Below, piece after piece: positions 1-7,866 of a stretch of 64,000 nucleotides of DNA. The translations under genes were made by a program, and so were the position numbers. Where the stretch lies: contig CAXAUF010000003.1 of assembly GCA_963972425.1 (NCBI GenBank), positions 62,001-126,000 on the forward strand. The letters run 5' to 3'. This DNA comes from Algorimicrobium sp002414705. Its GTDB lineage: Bacteria > Bacteroidota > Bacteroidia > Flavobacteriales > Flavobacteriaceae. The notes under the pieces are model-generated. The model was not told where the DNA came from. It saw only the letters and a list, made by a program, of their open reading frames with translations, and did not search any database. Position 1 is the first letter of the stretch, and each line of letters opens with the position of its first letter.

Positions 1-1064
1 GTTTCAGTTCCTATAATAACATCATTTAAACCGTAATCAGCAAAAGAAGCATCTTCTTTATATTGCTCAAAATAACCACGACCAGCTGTGTAATTGAAAG
101 CCATATTAGTAGACCATTTATTATCATAGCGCTGATTCCAATGCATTTGATAATGGTCTTGCTGATAATTATCCACTTCATTTTCGTAGAATTGCGTGTT
201 GCCATTTTCGTCAGTATATTCACCTGCTGTATTGTAGGTTCTATCGTTTTCCAATTTATCTAAATCTTCCAAGCCGTTCCAAGACTGATAGGTAATTTCT
301 TTACCTGAAAACGTAATAGCTTTTATTAAGGTATTAGCCGTTTTATAAGAACCTTGAAGGAAATAGGATTTTAAGTCTGATGTGGCTCTATCTATGTAAC
401 CATCCGATTTAATATTAGATAAACGTCCTGCAAATTCAATCTTGCTATTTAGTAAACCTGTACTAAATTTTAAGGTGTGTTTGCGTGTATTAAAACTTCC
501 AAAAGAATTGGCAAATTCGCCATAAGCTTCTTCGGAAACCGCATCTGTTAATACATTAATACTGGCTCCAAAAGCTCCAGAACCATTGGTAGACGTTCCT
601 ACACCACGTTGCAGCTGTAAACTTTCTACAGACGATGCAAAATCGTTTAAATTTACCCAAAAGGTTCCAAGTGATTCCGCATCATTATACGGAATACCAT
701 TTATGGTAACATTGGTAGATTGTGCATTAATACCACGCACGCGAATACCTGTATAACCAACACCTGCACCAGCATCAGAAGTCGTAACAACCGATGGTAA
801 ATAGTTCATTAAAACAGGAATGTCTTGTCCTAAATTCCGTTGTTCTATCTCCTCCTTTGAAAGATTGGAATGGGTAATGGGCGAATCCGCTTTTACACGA
901 ACCGATCGTACTAAAACTTCATCTAAAGTTTCTAGTTTAGTAGAATCCTTTGGTTTTTCTTGTGAAAAAACGCCAATAGAAGTCGTTAAAAAAATGGAAA
1001 GCAATCCTGCTTTTTGAAATTGTTGCCAGCGAAAAACTGACGCATTGTTGAATAAAAATTTCAT
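1..1064 (-). CDS. TonB-dependent outer-membrane receptor (partial, probable thiamine receptor)
   Basis: The reading frame is open from the ATG at 1062-1064 to the window edge, so only the first 354 codons are present and the C-terminal part of the barrel is missing. It begins with a signal-like N-terminus (hydrophobic stretch ending in GVFSQ), then a TonB-box-like LDEVLV and a plug domain with the family signatures GIRVRGI, NVTINGIPYND and LQLQRGVGTSTNGSGAFG, followed by barrel strands. There is no N-terminal carboxypeptidase-like domain. TonB-dependent receptors bind scarce ligands at the outer membrane and import them with energy from TonB-ExbBD. The TPP riboswitch immediately upstream makes thiamine or a thiamine precursor the likely ligand; that is inference from regulation, not from the receptor sequence. 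Confidence 0.93.
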   Translation of the reverse strand, partial: MKFLFNNASVFRWQQFQKAGLLSIFLTTSIGVFSQEKPKDSTKLETLDEVLVRSVRVKADSPITHSNLSKEEIEQRNLGQDIPVLMNYLPSVVTTSDAGAGVGYTGIRVRGINAQSTNVTINGIPYNDAESLGTFWVNLNDFASSVESLQLQRGVGTSTNGSGAFGASINVLTDAVSEEAYGEFANSFGSFNTRKHTLKFSTGLLNSKIEFAGRLSNIKSDGYIDRATSDLKSYFLQGSYKTANTLIKAITFSGKEITYQSWNGLEDLDKLENDRTYNTAGEYTDENGNTQFYENEVDNYQQDHYQMHWNQRYDNKWSTNMAFNYTAGRGYFEQYKEDASFADYGLNDVIIGTE

Positions 1065-1171
1065 TCGATAAAAATAAATTTAGCGAATAAAAAGAGGTGA
1101 TTATTCTGATTAAAAATTAGTTTTTTTGCTGCCACACGCAATTGCGTACAACATGACAAAGTTGTTGTTAT

Positions 1172-1250
1172 TTTCCTAAACAGCATTACCTGTTCTAGGT
1201 TCAATGGGTATGATCTCAGCCAATATTGGGCACCCCTTTATGAGAACGCT
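1172..1250 (-). promoter_or_regulatory. TPP (THI-box) riboswitch
   Basis: Read on the minus strand, this contains the conserved THI core in order: GGGGTGCCC, GGCTGAGATCATACCC, TTGAACCT, then CAGGTAATGCTG. These are the pyrimidine-sensing and pyrophosphate-sensing arms of the thiamine pyrophosphate aptamer. It ends about 107 nt before the start codon of the TonB receptor, the only gene it can control in this window. The expression platform is unclear: a short palindrome (ACGCAATTGCGT) follows, but no U-tract, so translational control is as likely as attenuation. Confidence 0.95.
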
Positions 1251-1327
1251 ACAAAGGTAGGCGAGATTTTTGATTTAAAAAATGAGAATTGAATTTTTAT
1301 TTTAAAAGATAAATTTTAAACAGAACA

Positions 1328-1732
1328 CTACATTTCAGGTGGTTTTCTATTTGCTTTTTTATCAGCATTTTTTTTCTTGTTTGAAAGACGTTTGAGTTTT
1401 GCAGATCTTGGAACTGTAGTCGGTCTTCGTTTTTTAGGAACAATAAGTCCTTGTTTAACTATTTCTAAAAAACGCTTGATTACTAAATCCTTATTTTTAT
1501 GTTGACTACGACTATCTTCACCGGAAAGGATTAAAACGCCTTCAGTTGTTAAACGGTTTTGTAGCTTTCTAATTAGGCGTTCTTTTTGATTTTCAGAAAA
1601 AACTTGCGAATTTGGTAAATCCCAATTTAAAACCACTTTAGACGATGTTTTATTCACATGCTGACCACCAGCTCCAGAGCTTCTAATGGCTTTAAAAGAT
1701 AATTCGGTAATAAGTAAAGCGTCATCAAACAT
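1328..1732 (-). CDS. arfB: Alternative ribosome-rescue peptidyl-tRNA hydrolase (ArfB/YaeJ type)
   Basis: A 134-residue protein with the class I release-factor GGQ motif in the form SGAGGQHVNKTSSKV near residues 19-33 and a basic Lys/Arg-rich C-terminal tail (KKRRP, RSAKLKRLSNKKK). This is the size and layout of ArfB, which enters stalled ribosomes lacking a stop codon, places the tail in the empty mRNA channel and hydrolyses the peptidyl-tRNA. It lacks the codon-recognition domains of RF1 and RF2. It starts 1 base after the end of the DUF4301 gene and is the last gene before the TPP riboswitch. The ATG at 1732 gives the expected N-terminus. Confidence 0.92.
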   Translation of the reverse strand: MFDDALLITELSFKAIRSSGAGGQHVNKTSSKVVLNWDLPNSQVFSENQKERLIRKLQNRLTTEGVLILSGEDSRSQHKNKDLVIKRFLEIVKQGLIVPKKRRPTTVPRSAKLKRLSNKKKNADKKANRKPPEM

Positions 1733-1733
1733 G

Positions 1734-3290
1734 TTATTTTATTTGATGTGGTGGTTTAAGCAAGTCATTTACTGTTTTAACTGGGTTGAAGGTAATTAGT
1801 GGCACTTCCACAAAAACAGTATTCCAATTAGCCATACTACCGTTCCATAATCCTGGTAACTCCAAAGCTTTTAACTCTTTTCCTAATCGTGTTTTTTTAG
1901 TAATAAAAGCGGCCTTATGATCTACAAATTGGGTGAGATCAAATTTATTTCCTTTGTAATCTTTTACTCCACAAACCAAGTCTACAGGATTAAAATGTGT
2001 TGCATTTTTTAAAATACTTTTCTGATGTTTATTCTTCTGATTTATTTGAGCTGACTCTACAATTTGAAGCGAAACTGTACCGCCTTCATCTTTTACCCAA
2101 AATGGCCCACCTCCTGGCTCGCCTTCATTTTTAACCATCCCACATATACGAATAGGTCTGTTTAATTTTTCCTGAAGGTATTCTATTTGATATTTTTCTG
2201 CATATTTTTCAAATTCCGAAGAAATTTTCACATGCATTTTACGGATTAAGAATTCTGCTATTTCTAAAATTTCATCAGATATTAATACGCCTTTTTCAAT
2301 TTTTTCTAAATACTGAAAAGCCTGTTTTTGAATTTCAATAAGGATGCCAGCCAAAATCTTTTTGTTTTTGGCAACCTCATCTTTGTACCTATAAACAACT
2401 ACATTATCTATATTTTTAATAAAAATAATATCGGCATCTAAATCGTTTAAATTTTCAATAAGTGCACCATGTCCAGAAGGGCGAAAAAGCAATTCACCGT
2501 TTTCTAATCTGAAAGGAGCATCAGAACTGGTTACGGCAATGGTATCGGTAGATTCTTTTTGGTAAGAAAACGAAATATCGAATTTAGAGTTGGTTTTACG
2601 CTCTACCTTTTCTTCAATTCTAGAAAACTCATTACTAAATTTATCGTTATGACTTTCAGAAATAGTAAAATGTAATTTTGTATATTTATTACTAGAAGCG
2701 TATAAGGCAGATTCAAACAAATGCTCCTCAAACGCTGTAGAAATAATTTGATTTTTATATTCGTGAAAAGGCAGTAATCCCTTTGGCGAATTACCATAAT
2801 TCAGCCCATCTTCATCTAACATTGTTTTAACAAACAATTGCGACCTGAAGCTAACATCTAAATCAAAATAATTAGGATAGGCTTTTTTTAGTAAATCTAG
2901 AACTTCATTATAAAACGGAAATTTTTCTAAACCCACGAAAAAAATATGCAAATCTTTATTATCTCGCGAATTTAAGTATGAATTAAATGTTTCTGATTCT
3001 GGATTATACTCCTCTAAAAATTGAAATAAAAACTTAAACATGCGTGTAGCTGCACCAGAAGCAGGAACAAATTTTAGCATATCCAAGCTGTCTTTCTTAT
3101 TATCAAAAAGTGTTATAATTCTATCAATTTCTGAAACATTTAAGCGCAAAATACCATCATTAATAGTTGCGGCTGCCACTAAATTTGAAAATGGTAATCC
3201 GGAAGTAAATGTTTGAAGTTGTCTGTTAACTTTTTCGACTGTTAGCCCTTTGTCTTCAATTTGTTTTATGTCCTTTTCGGAAAAAGTCAT
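1734..3290 (-). CDS. DUF4301 family protein, nucleotidyltransferase-like motifs
   Basis: A 518-residue cytoplasmic protein that I recognise as the DUF4301 family of Bacteroidota; no function is established that I know of. Motifs resemble those of UDP-sugar pyrophosphorylases: PASGAATRM (residues 76-84) is placed like the GGxGTRM nucleotide loop, PKGLLPF (169-175) like the PKxxxP segment, and RPSGHGALIENLNDLDADI (270-288) like the GHG-type substrate loop. A glycine-rich GEPGGGPFW (390-398) follows. This resemblance is my inference by eye. The gene overlaps the upstream kinase gene by 4 bases and abuts arfB, so it is probably co-transcribed with the PnuC-type transporter. Confidence 0.85.
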   Translation of the reverse strand: MTFSEKDIKQIEDKGLTVEKVNRQLQTFTSGLPFSNLVAAATINDGILRLNVSEIDRIITLFDNKKDSLDMLKFVPASGAATRMFKFLFQFLEEYNPESETFNSYLNSRDNKDLHIFFVGLEKFPFYNEVLDLLKKAYPNYFDLDVSFRSQLFVKTMLDEDGLNYGNSPKGLLPFHEYKNQIISTAFEEHLFESALYASSNKYTKLHFTISESHNDKFSNEFSRIEEKVERKTNSKFDISFSYQKESTDTIAVTSSDAPFRLENGELLFRPSGHGALIENLNDLDADIIFIKNIDNVVVYRYKDEVAKNKKILAGILIEIQKQAFQYLEKIEKGVLISDEILEIAEFLIRKMHVKISSEFEKYAEKYQIEYLQEKLNRPIRICGMVKNEGEPGGGPFWVKDEGGTVSLQIVESAQINQKNKHQKSILKNATHFNPVDLVCGVKDYKGNKFDLTQFVDHKAAFITKKTRLGKELKALELPGLWNGSMANWNTVFVEVPLITFNPVKTVNDLLKPPHQIK

Positions 3291-3853
3291 ACACTAGTTT
3301 TTAATAATTCATTAATATGTTTAACAGCAATTTCAAAACGATTTGTTAGATTTCCACTTAACACTATATACGGTTTTTGGTGAATTTCTAACGCGTTATG
3401 AAACATCTGAAACATGGTTTCTCTTTCATGCGGTTTATCACGAATGCCGTCAGGTTCCCAAGGCAGATCAATATTAGTTAAAAAATACAGATTATAGTAA
3501 TTTTCTGCAGCAAATTTATTTAAACGATCTGAAGTAAAACCCTGATAATAAGCCTCACCATATACTTTTGTTTCCAGTAAATCGGTATCACAAATCAGTA
3601 ATTTGTCGCTTTGAAGTGTCAGTTTGTTTTCTAAAGCTATTTGGCCTTCAGCTATTGGCAATACATCATCTTTTGTTAAGCCATCATTTAATTTTGCTTT
3701 TTGTTCGGCATACATTCTGGAAAATTCAGGTACCCAAAGTGTATTAAAATACGTAGCCAATTTTTTTGCCAATATGGTTTTACCCGTCGATTCGGGACCA
3801 AACAAAACAATTTTTATGCAATGACTGTCCTCTTGTTTAAGTGTTTCTTCCAT
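3287..3853 (-). CDS. NadR-type P-loop kinase (AAA-like ATPase)
   Basis: A 188-residue P-loop protein. The Walker A loop is GPESTGKT (residues 19-26), followed by WVPEFSRMYAEQKA, the pattern of the ribosylnicotinamide-kinase domain of NadR. The adenylyltransferase domain is absent. The start at 3853 was chosen because the upstream part of the open frame has no kinase similarity and overlaps the preceding gene far more; even so it overlaps the PnuC-like gene by 40 bases, suggesting translational coupling. Proteins of this group are often encoded beside PnuC transporters and are thought to trap the imported vitamin by phosphorylation. In this thiamine-linked setting the substrate may be thiamine rather than nicotinamide riboside; the sequence alone cannot decide. 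Confidence 0.8.
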   Translation of the reverse strand: MEETLKQEDSHCIKIVLFGPESTGKTILAKKLATYFNTLWVPEFSRMYAEQKAKLNDGLTKDDVLPIAEGQIALENKLTLQSDKLLICDTDLLETKVYGEAYYQGFTSDRLNKFAAENYYNLYFLTNIDLPWEPDGIRDKPHERETMFQMFHNALEIHQKPYIVLSGNLTNRFEIAVKHINELLKTSV

Positions 3854-4446
3854 GCTAAATAACCATAAATTGCTAAAATTGTAAAACCTAAATATTGTAG
3901 ACTTGTAAATGTAAATCCTTTGTAAAAGTATAACGGTATGGAAATAACATCGCCAATTATTAATAAAATCCAATTTTCTATTTTACGTTTAGCCATCAGC
4001 CACATGCCAACAAAAAATAAGGCTGTTGTTAAAATATCTACATAAGACACCCAACCGATCCATTTATTGAAAAACTGATAAATAACGGCAACAAAAACAA
4101 CTGATACGGATGCAATTCCAATCGAAATCTGTTTATCTTTTTTTGTCCATGAAGTGATTGGTGTTTGATGAGTATCATCTACTTTTCGTGACCAAATATA
4201 CCAGCCATAAATACTCATTATAAAATAGTATACGTTAATTATCATATCTCCTAACAATCCCCATTTTAAAAGCAAATACACAAATATACTGGTATTAATC
4301 ATACCTGTTGGAAACACGAGAATATTGTTCTGTTTAGAAAACCAAACCGATAGGAACCCGAAAATCACGGCTAAGACTTCTAGAACTATATCTAAAGTAT
4401 CGTACGCACTATATTGCCCAAATAAATAATCAAAAATGAGGCTCAT
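3814..4446 (-). CDS. PnuC/PnuT family vitamin transporter
   Basis: A 210-residue integral membrane protein with about seven hydrophobic segments and the PnuC hallmark YGWYIWSRK (residues 80-88, W82 and W85). The PnuC family moves nicotinamide riboside, thiamine (PnuT) or riboflavin (PnuX) by facilitated diffusion, with trapping by a cytoplasmic kinase. It overlaps the YkoF-like gene upstream by 17 bases and the kinase gene downstream by 40, so the three form a tight unit. The YkoF-like partner and the nearby TPP-regulated receptor favour PnuT (thiamine), although automated annotation would probably say nicotinamide transporter. Confidence 0.88.
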   Translation of the reverse strand: MSLIFDYLFGQYSAYDTLDIVLEVLAVIFGFLSVWFSKQNNILVFPTGMINTSIFVYLLLKWGLLGDMIINVYYFIMSIYGWYIWSRKVDDTHQTPITSWTKKDKQISIGIASVSVVFVAVIYQFFNKWIGWVSYVDILTTALFFVGMWLMAKRKIENWILLIIGDVISIPLYFYKGFTFTSLQYLGFTILAIYGYLAWKKHLNKRTVIA

Positions 4447-4690
4447 AATCGTGTCTGTCTGATTTGACTATTTTCATATGAAGCAAACCACGCTCAATTA
4501 GTTCAAACGCTTCTTTTATTTCAACCGTTAATAATTGCATAACCATATCATAATCGCCGTAAACTTGTGTACTTAAGGGATTTTCTAAAACTGTTAGTTT
4601 AGAAGCTCGTAGTTTTTTTATGAAATGAATGATGGCTGGTTCAAAGTCATCATGCAATGGTGTTAAAGTTAATTCTACCGATATTTTCAT
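4430..4690 (-). CDS. Small YkoF/MTH1187-like putative thiamine-binding protein
   Basis: An 86-residue soluble protein beginning MKISVELTLTPL, with an alternating beta-alpha-beta pattern typical of the ferredoxin-like YkoF/MTH1187 fold, whose characterised members bind thiamine or hydroxymethylpyrimidine. The assignment rests on size, N-terminal strand pattern and position immediately before a PnuC/PnuT gene (17-base overlap). It is the first gene of the 4690-1328 unit. No riboswitch lies in the 87 bases upstream. If the family call is wrong it remains a conserved-looking small hypothetical protein. Confidence 0.6.
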   Translation of the reverse strand: MKISVELTLTPLHDDFEPAIIHFIKKLRASKLTVLENPLSTQVYGDYDMVMQLLTVEIKEAFELIERGLLHMKIVKSDRHDYEPHF

Positions 4691-4777
4691 GTTTATTTAC
4701 CGCGAAAGCGGGAATCTATTTTATGTTAGTATTTACTTTAAATTTAAAACCTCTCAACAGTGCTAGAGGTGACATTA
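4690..4777. repeat. Intergenic gap with GCGAAAGCGGGAAT-type element and small dyad
   Basis: The gap contains ACCGCGAAAGCGGGAATCTA (about 4698-4717), whose core CGCGAAAGCG is a small hairpin and which I recognise as a dispersed flavobacterial intergenic motif. A second dyad, ACCTCTCAACAGTGCTAGAGGT (split arms ACCTCT and AGAGGT, about 4749-4770), could be a weak terminator for the GGGPS gene. No riboswitch or gene is visible. Confidence 0.4.
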
Positions 4778-5503
4778 TCAATGTTGAAGTTCTTCAAAAA
4801 ATGTTTCATCATCTTCAAAAGCGGTTCCAATAACGACCAAATCGGCTCCAGCTTGGTAAGCTTGCTCTAATTGTTTTAACGTTCGAATACCGCCTCCAAC
4901 AATTAATGGCATATCCACATCTTCTTTAATTTTACTAATTATATCCGAAGAAACAGGATTAATAGCACCACTTCCAGCTTCTAAATATATGAGTTTCATG
5001 CCGAGTAATTCGCCAGCTTTAGCTGTGTCAGCAATTAATTGGATATTATCATTTTGTAAAGGTGTGGTTTCTGTTACGCGTTGTACAGCTGTTTGTTTTC
5101 CATTCTCAATTAAAATATAACCCGTTGGAATAATTTCTAAATGTGAATGTTTTAACTTGGAAACCGCTTGCACATGCTTCCCAATTAAATAGTCTGGATT
5201 TCTGCCAGAAATTAAAGACAGAAATAACAAGGCATCCGCATCATTTGTTATCTGCGTTACATCGCCAGGAAACAAAACTACAGGTAAATCTGTATGTTTT
5301 TTTATCGTTTTAACTAATGATTCTGTGAGTTCTTCAGCAACTTCACTTCCGCCAACAAAAATATGCGTAGCTCTAGACTTGTTTACTTTTCCAATAAAGT
5401 TTAGTATTCGTTCTAAATCCATTTTATCTGGATCTATTAAAACGGCTAAAAGTTTTACGCCTTTAACAATACTATCTAATATGTTTTTGTAAACATCTTT
5501 CAT
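4778..5503 (-). CDS. Geranylgeranylglyceryl / heptaprenylglyceryl phosphate synthase family protein (PcrB-like)
   Basis: A 241-residue TIM-barrel protein. Family motifs are LIDPDK (22-27), HIFVGGSEV (47-55), VVLFPG (75-80), PTGYILI (126-132), YLEAGSGA (173-180) and IVGGGIR (201-207), the last two being phosphate-binding loops. The family joins sn-glycerol-1-phosphate to a polyprenyl diphosphate, the first step of archaeal ether lipid synthesis; bacterial homologues occur in Bacteroidota and Firmicutes with different chain lengths. The substrate here cannot be read from sequence. Its start at 5503 touches the last base of the phosphopantetheinyl transferase gene, so the two are translated from one transcript. 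Confidence 0.92.
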   Translation of the reverse strand: MKDVYKNILDSIVKGVKLLAVLIDPDKMDLERILNFIGKVNKSRATHIFVGGSEVAEELTESLVKTIKKHTDLPVVLFPGDVTQITNDADALLFLSLISGRNPDYLIGKHVQAVSKLKHSHLEIIPTGYILIENGKQTAVQRVTETTPLQNDNIQLIADTAKAGELLGMKLIYLEAGSGAINPVSSDIISKIKEDVDMPLIVGGGIRTLKQLEQAYQAGADLVVIGTAFEDDETFFEELQH

Positions 5504-6135
5504 TACGAAAATGGTAATGCAAACGCGCAGGTAAACCCTTCAAACTCCAAAAAGGTAGTTTGATACCCATATTTATTGTTATCATAATCTATCCAAGCTC
5601 GTGTTTCGCTATCTACAAGCTCAAAAGGAATAACCAATGTATGCTTTAAAAAACTCAATCCTGGTGTGGCAAACAATTTATAAAGCGATTCTTTTACACA
5701 CCAAATAACGGTTAGTTTACGAATATAATCATCAGCATCTTTTTGTAAATACTGGCTTTCATAATCCATAAATTTATGAGCAATAACACCAATTTTATCA
5801 CGTTGTTTTTCTATGTCAATACCAACCATATTATCACTTACAACTACACCCGAAAAAGTAAAAGAATGAGTAATAGAAATATGCTTACCGTCTTTTAAAT
5901 GTGGCTTCCCATTTTCGTCATAAAATAAGTCATTATCTGTGTAACCAAATTCAGCAAGCAGATGCCTAACGCTTAAAAAACCACGTTGATGCAGCTCACT
6001 TTTCATACTTAATACACGACTCAAACTTTCGGGTCTTAAAGTAATTGGCTGAATTAAAACGTCAAAGGATTCTTCTATCTTCCAGATTTTAACAGTAGTT
6101 TGTGAATTGGGATTAAGGGTTTTATAAAGTGGCAT
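5503..6135 (-). CDS. 4'-phosphopantetheinyl transferase superfamily protein
   Basis: A 210-residue protein with both superfamily signatures: GIDIE (105-109, Mg-binding acidic residues) and WCVKESLYK (145-153, the WxxKEA/S motif). These enzymes move the phosphopantetheine arm of CoA onto a serine of acyl or peptidyl carrier proteins. The length fits the Sfp/AcpT-like group rather than the shorter AcpS. It is the first gene of a two-gene unit with the PcrB-like synthase and is divergent from ahcY across a 135-base gap. The carrier protein it serves is not in this window. Confidence 0.9.
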   Translation of the reverse strand: MPLYKTLNPNSQTTVKIWKIEESFDVLIQPITLRPESLSRVLSMKSELHQRGFLSVRHLLAEFGYTDNDLFYDENGKPHLKDGKHISITHSFTFSGVVVSDNMVGIDIEKQRDKIGVIAHKFMDYESQYLQKDADDYIRKLTVIWCVKESLYKLFATPGLSFLKHTLVIPFELVDSETRAWIDYDNNKYGYQTTFLEFEGFTCAFALPFS

Positions 6136-6158
6136 TTAATATTCTAAAAGTTATTAGT

Positions 6159-6166
6159 TATCTTTG
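6159..6166 (+). promoter_or_regulatory. Candidate -7 box for ahcY
   Basis: TATCTTTG matches the Bacteroidota -7 consensus TAnnTTTG and is followed by CAC, a common initiation context. It lies 105 bases before the ahcY start in the divergent intergenic region. A TTG at the right -33 distance is missing, so support is moderate. Confidence 0.5.
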
Positions 6167-6270
6167 CACTGCCAATGGCAGATTTAATAATTGTGACAAG
6201 CGAATTTAACTATTTTAAGTCCTATTGCCAAAGTTGTTAGACTATAAAAAACATTAAGAAAAAAAACACT

Positions 6271-7587
6271 ATGAGTACAAAAACTGTTGCCTACATACCA
6301 AACAAGGTAAAAGATATGTCGCTTGCGGCTTGGGGAAGAAAAGAGATGAATTTAGCTGAAGCAGAAATGCCAGGTTTAATGAGTCTTCGTGAAGAATACA
6401 AAAACGAACAACCTCTTAAAGGAGCTCGTATTGCAGGTTGCTTGCACATGACGATCCAAACGGCGGTTTTAATTGAAACCTTACAAGCTTTAGGTGCTGA
6501 AGTAACTTGGAGTTCATGTAATATTTTCTCTACACAAGATCAAGCTGCAGCAGCCATTGCTGCAGCAGGAACAGCTGTGTATGCTTGGAAGGATATGACC
6601 GAAGAAGAATTTGACTGGTGTATTGAACAAACCCTATTTTTTGGAGAAGACAGAAAGCCATTAAACATGATTTTAGATGATGGTGGCGATTTAACCAATA
6701 TGGTTTTCGATAAATATCCAGAATTAGCTGCAGGAATTAACGGTCTATCCGAAGAAACAACTACAGGTGTTCACCGTTTGTACGAGCGTATGAAAGCTGG
6801 AACGCTACTTATGCCTGCTATAAATGTAAATGATTCGGTTACCAAATCTAAATTCGATAACAAATACGGCTGTAAAGAAAGTGCTGTAGATGCCGTTCGT
6901 CGTGCAACAGATACAATGTTAGCCGGAAAGCGCGTAGTTGTTTGTGGTTATGGTGATGTTGGTAAAGGTACTGCTGCCTCTTTTAAAGGTGCTGGGAGTA
7001 TTGTAACCGTTACAGAAATCGATCCTATTTGTGCGCTTCAAGCTGCCATGGATGGGTTTGAAGTGAAGAAACTAGAAACTGTTGTTGGTAATGCCGATAT
7101 AGTAATTACAACAACTGGAAATAAAGATATTGTTCGTGGTGAGCATTTTGAAGCCATGAAGGATAAAACAATTGTATGTAACATTGGACATTTTGATAAC
7201 GAAATTGATATGGCTTGGTTAAACAAAAACCATGGTAATACAAAAGACGTTATTAAGCCACAAGTGGATAAATATACTATAAACGGTAAAGACGTGATTA
7301 TTTTAGCACAAGGTCGTTTAGTAAATTTAGGCTGTGCAACAGGTCACCCTAGTTTTGTAATGAGTAACTCGTTTACAAACCAGACATTGGCTCAAATAGA
7401 ATTATGGACAAACAAGGATGCTTATGAAAATGAAGTATACATGTTACCAAAACATTTAGACGAAAAAGTGGCTAAATTACACCTTGAAAAAATTGGTGTA
7501 GAGCTTACAGAACTAAAAGACGATCAAGCCAAATATATTGGTGTAGCCGTTCAAGGTCCTTATAAGCCAGAATACTACAGATACTAA
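6271..7587 (+). CDS. ahcY: Adenosylhomocysteinase (S-adenosylhomocysteine hydrolase)
   Basis: A full-length 438-residue cytosolic enzyme that splits S-adenosylhomocysteine into adenosine and homocysteine, using tightly bound NAD, and so relieves inhibition of methyltransferases. Visible family motifs are GCLHMTIQTAVL (56-67), DDGGDLT (136-142), NDSVTKSKFDN (187-197) with the catalytic Lys/Asp/Asn set, the Rossmann loop CGYGDVGKG (225-233) and the C-terminal KPEYYRY tail that closes the NAD site of the neighbouring subunit. It is monocistronic: a divergent gene lies upstream and a strong terminator follows. Confidence 0.98.
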   Translation: MSTKTVAYIPNKVKDMSLAAWGRKEMNLAEAEMPGLMSLREEYKNEQPLKGARIAGCLHMTIQTAVLIETLQALGAEVTWSSCNIFSTQDQAAAAIAAAGTAVYAWKDMTEEEFDWCIEQTLFFGEDRKPLNMILDDGGDLTNMVFDKYPELAAGINGLSEETTTGVHRLYERMKAGTLLMPAINVNDSVTKSKFDNKYGCKESAVDAVRRATDTMLAGKRVVVCGYGDVGKGTAASFKGAGSIVTVTEIDPICALQAAMDGFEVKKLETVVGNADIVITTTGNKDIVRGEHFEAMKDKTIVCNIGHFDNEIDMAWLNKNHGNTKDVIKPQVDKYTINGKDVIILAQGRLVNLGCATGHPSFVMSNSFTNQTLAQIELWTNKDAYENEVYMLPKHLDEKVAKLHLEKIGVELTELKDDQAKYIGVAVQGPYKPEYYRY

Positions 7588-7620
7588 TTGTCATTCAGAG
7601 CGAAAGCGAAGAATCTTAAT
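7588..7620 (+). repeat. Dispersed intergenic motif (GTCATTCAGAGCGAAAGCGAAGAATC type)
   Basis: Immediately after the ahcY stop codon is TGTCATTCAGAG followed by CGAAAGCGAAGAATCTTAA. I recognise this from general experience as a short motif common between genes in Flavobacteriia. Its core GCGAAAGC can form a small hairpin. Only one copy of this exact form is in the window. Confidence 0.4.
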
Positions 7621-7631
7621 AAATAATTTAA

Positions 7632-7662
7632 AATCCCAAGCAGTCATGTTTGGGATTTTTTT
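7632..7662 (+). terminator. Rho-independent terminator of ahcY
   Basis: The stem AATCCCAA pairs with TTGGGATT around a short loop and is followed by a run of T. It lies 45 bases after the ahcY stop. Confidence 0.85.
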
Positions 7663-7866
7663 GTATTAGTATGGTTTGTCACTAGGAGTGATTTTCATGT
7701 GCGATAGCGATTGGAAATAATATCGAGAAGTAGAGCAATTGCTACTTCACAAAAAGCTTTTTAGCAGCAGGCTTTCTACTAAATCTTTTTTTTCGTTACT
7801 CAAAAAAAGGATACCGTTGCAAATGTGCAGCATTCACGATTTCTTATTTATTAAATATTGAAATGC
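7663..7866. other. Non-coding stretch with gene-end remnant
   Basis: This is the gene-poor part of the 428-base gap after ahcY. No complete gene is visible. On the minus strand about 7807-7848 a short open stretch ends in LQRYPFFE and a stop, which looks like the tail of a protein with no body; upstream stop codons prevent a longer frame. It may be a decayed gene end or an intergenic repeat. Confidence 0.3.

Noticed and set aside
3854..3973. Upstream start for the NadR-type kinase giving 40 more residues
   Set aside because: The extra residues are the out-of-frame reading of the PnuC-like gene and precede a good Met five to ten residues before the domain starts.
4691..4777. Search for a second TPP riboswitch before the YkoF-like gene
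   Set aside because: No GGCTGAGA or GAACCT core is present and the gap is only 87 bases.
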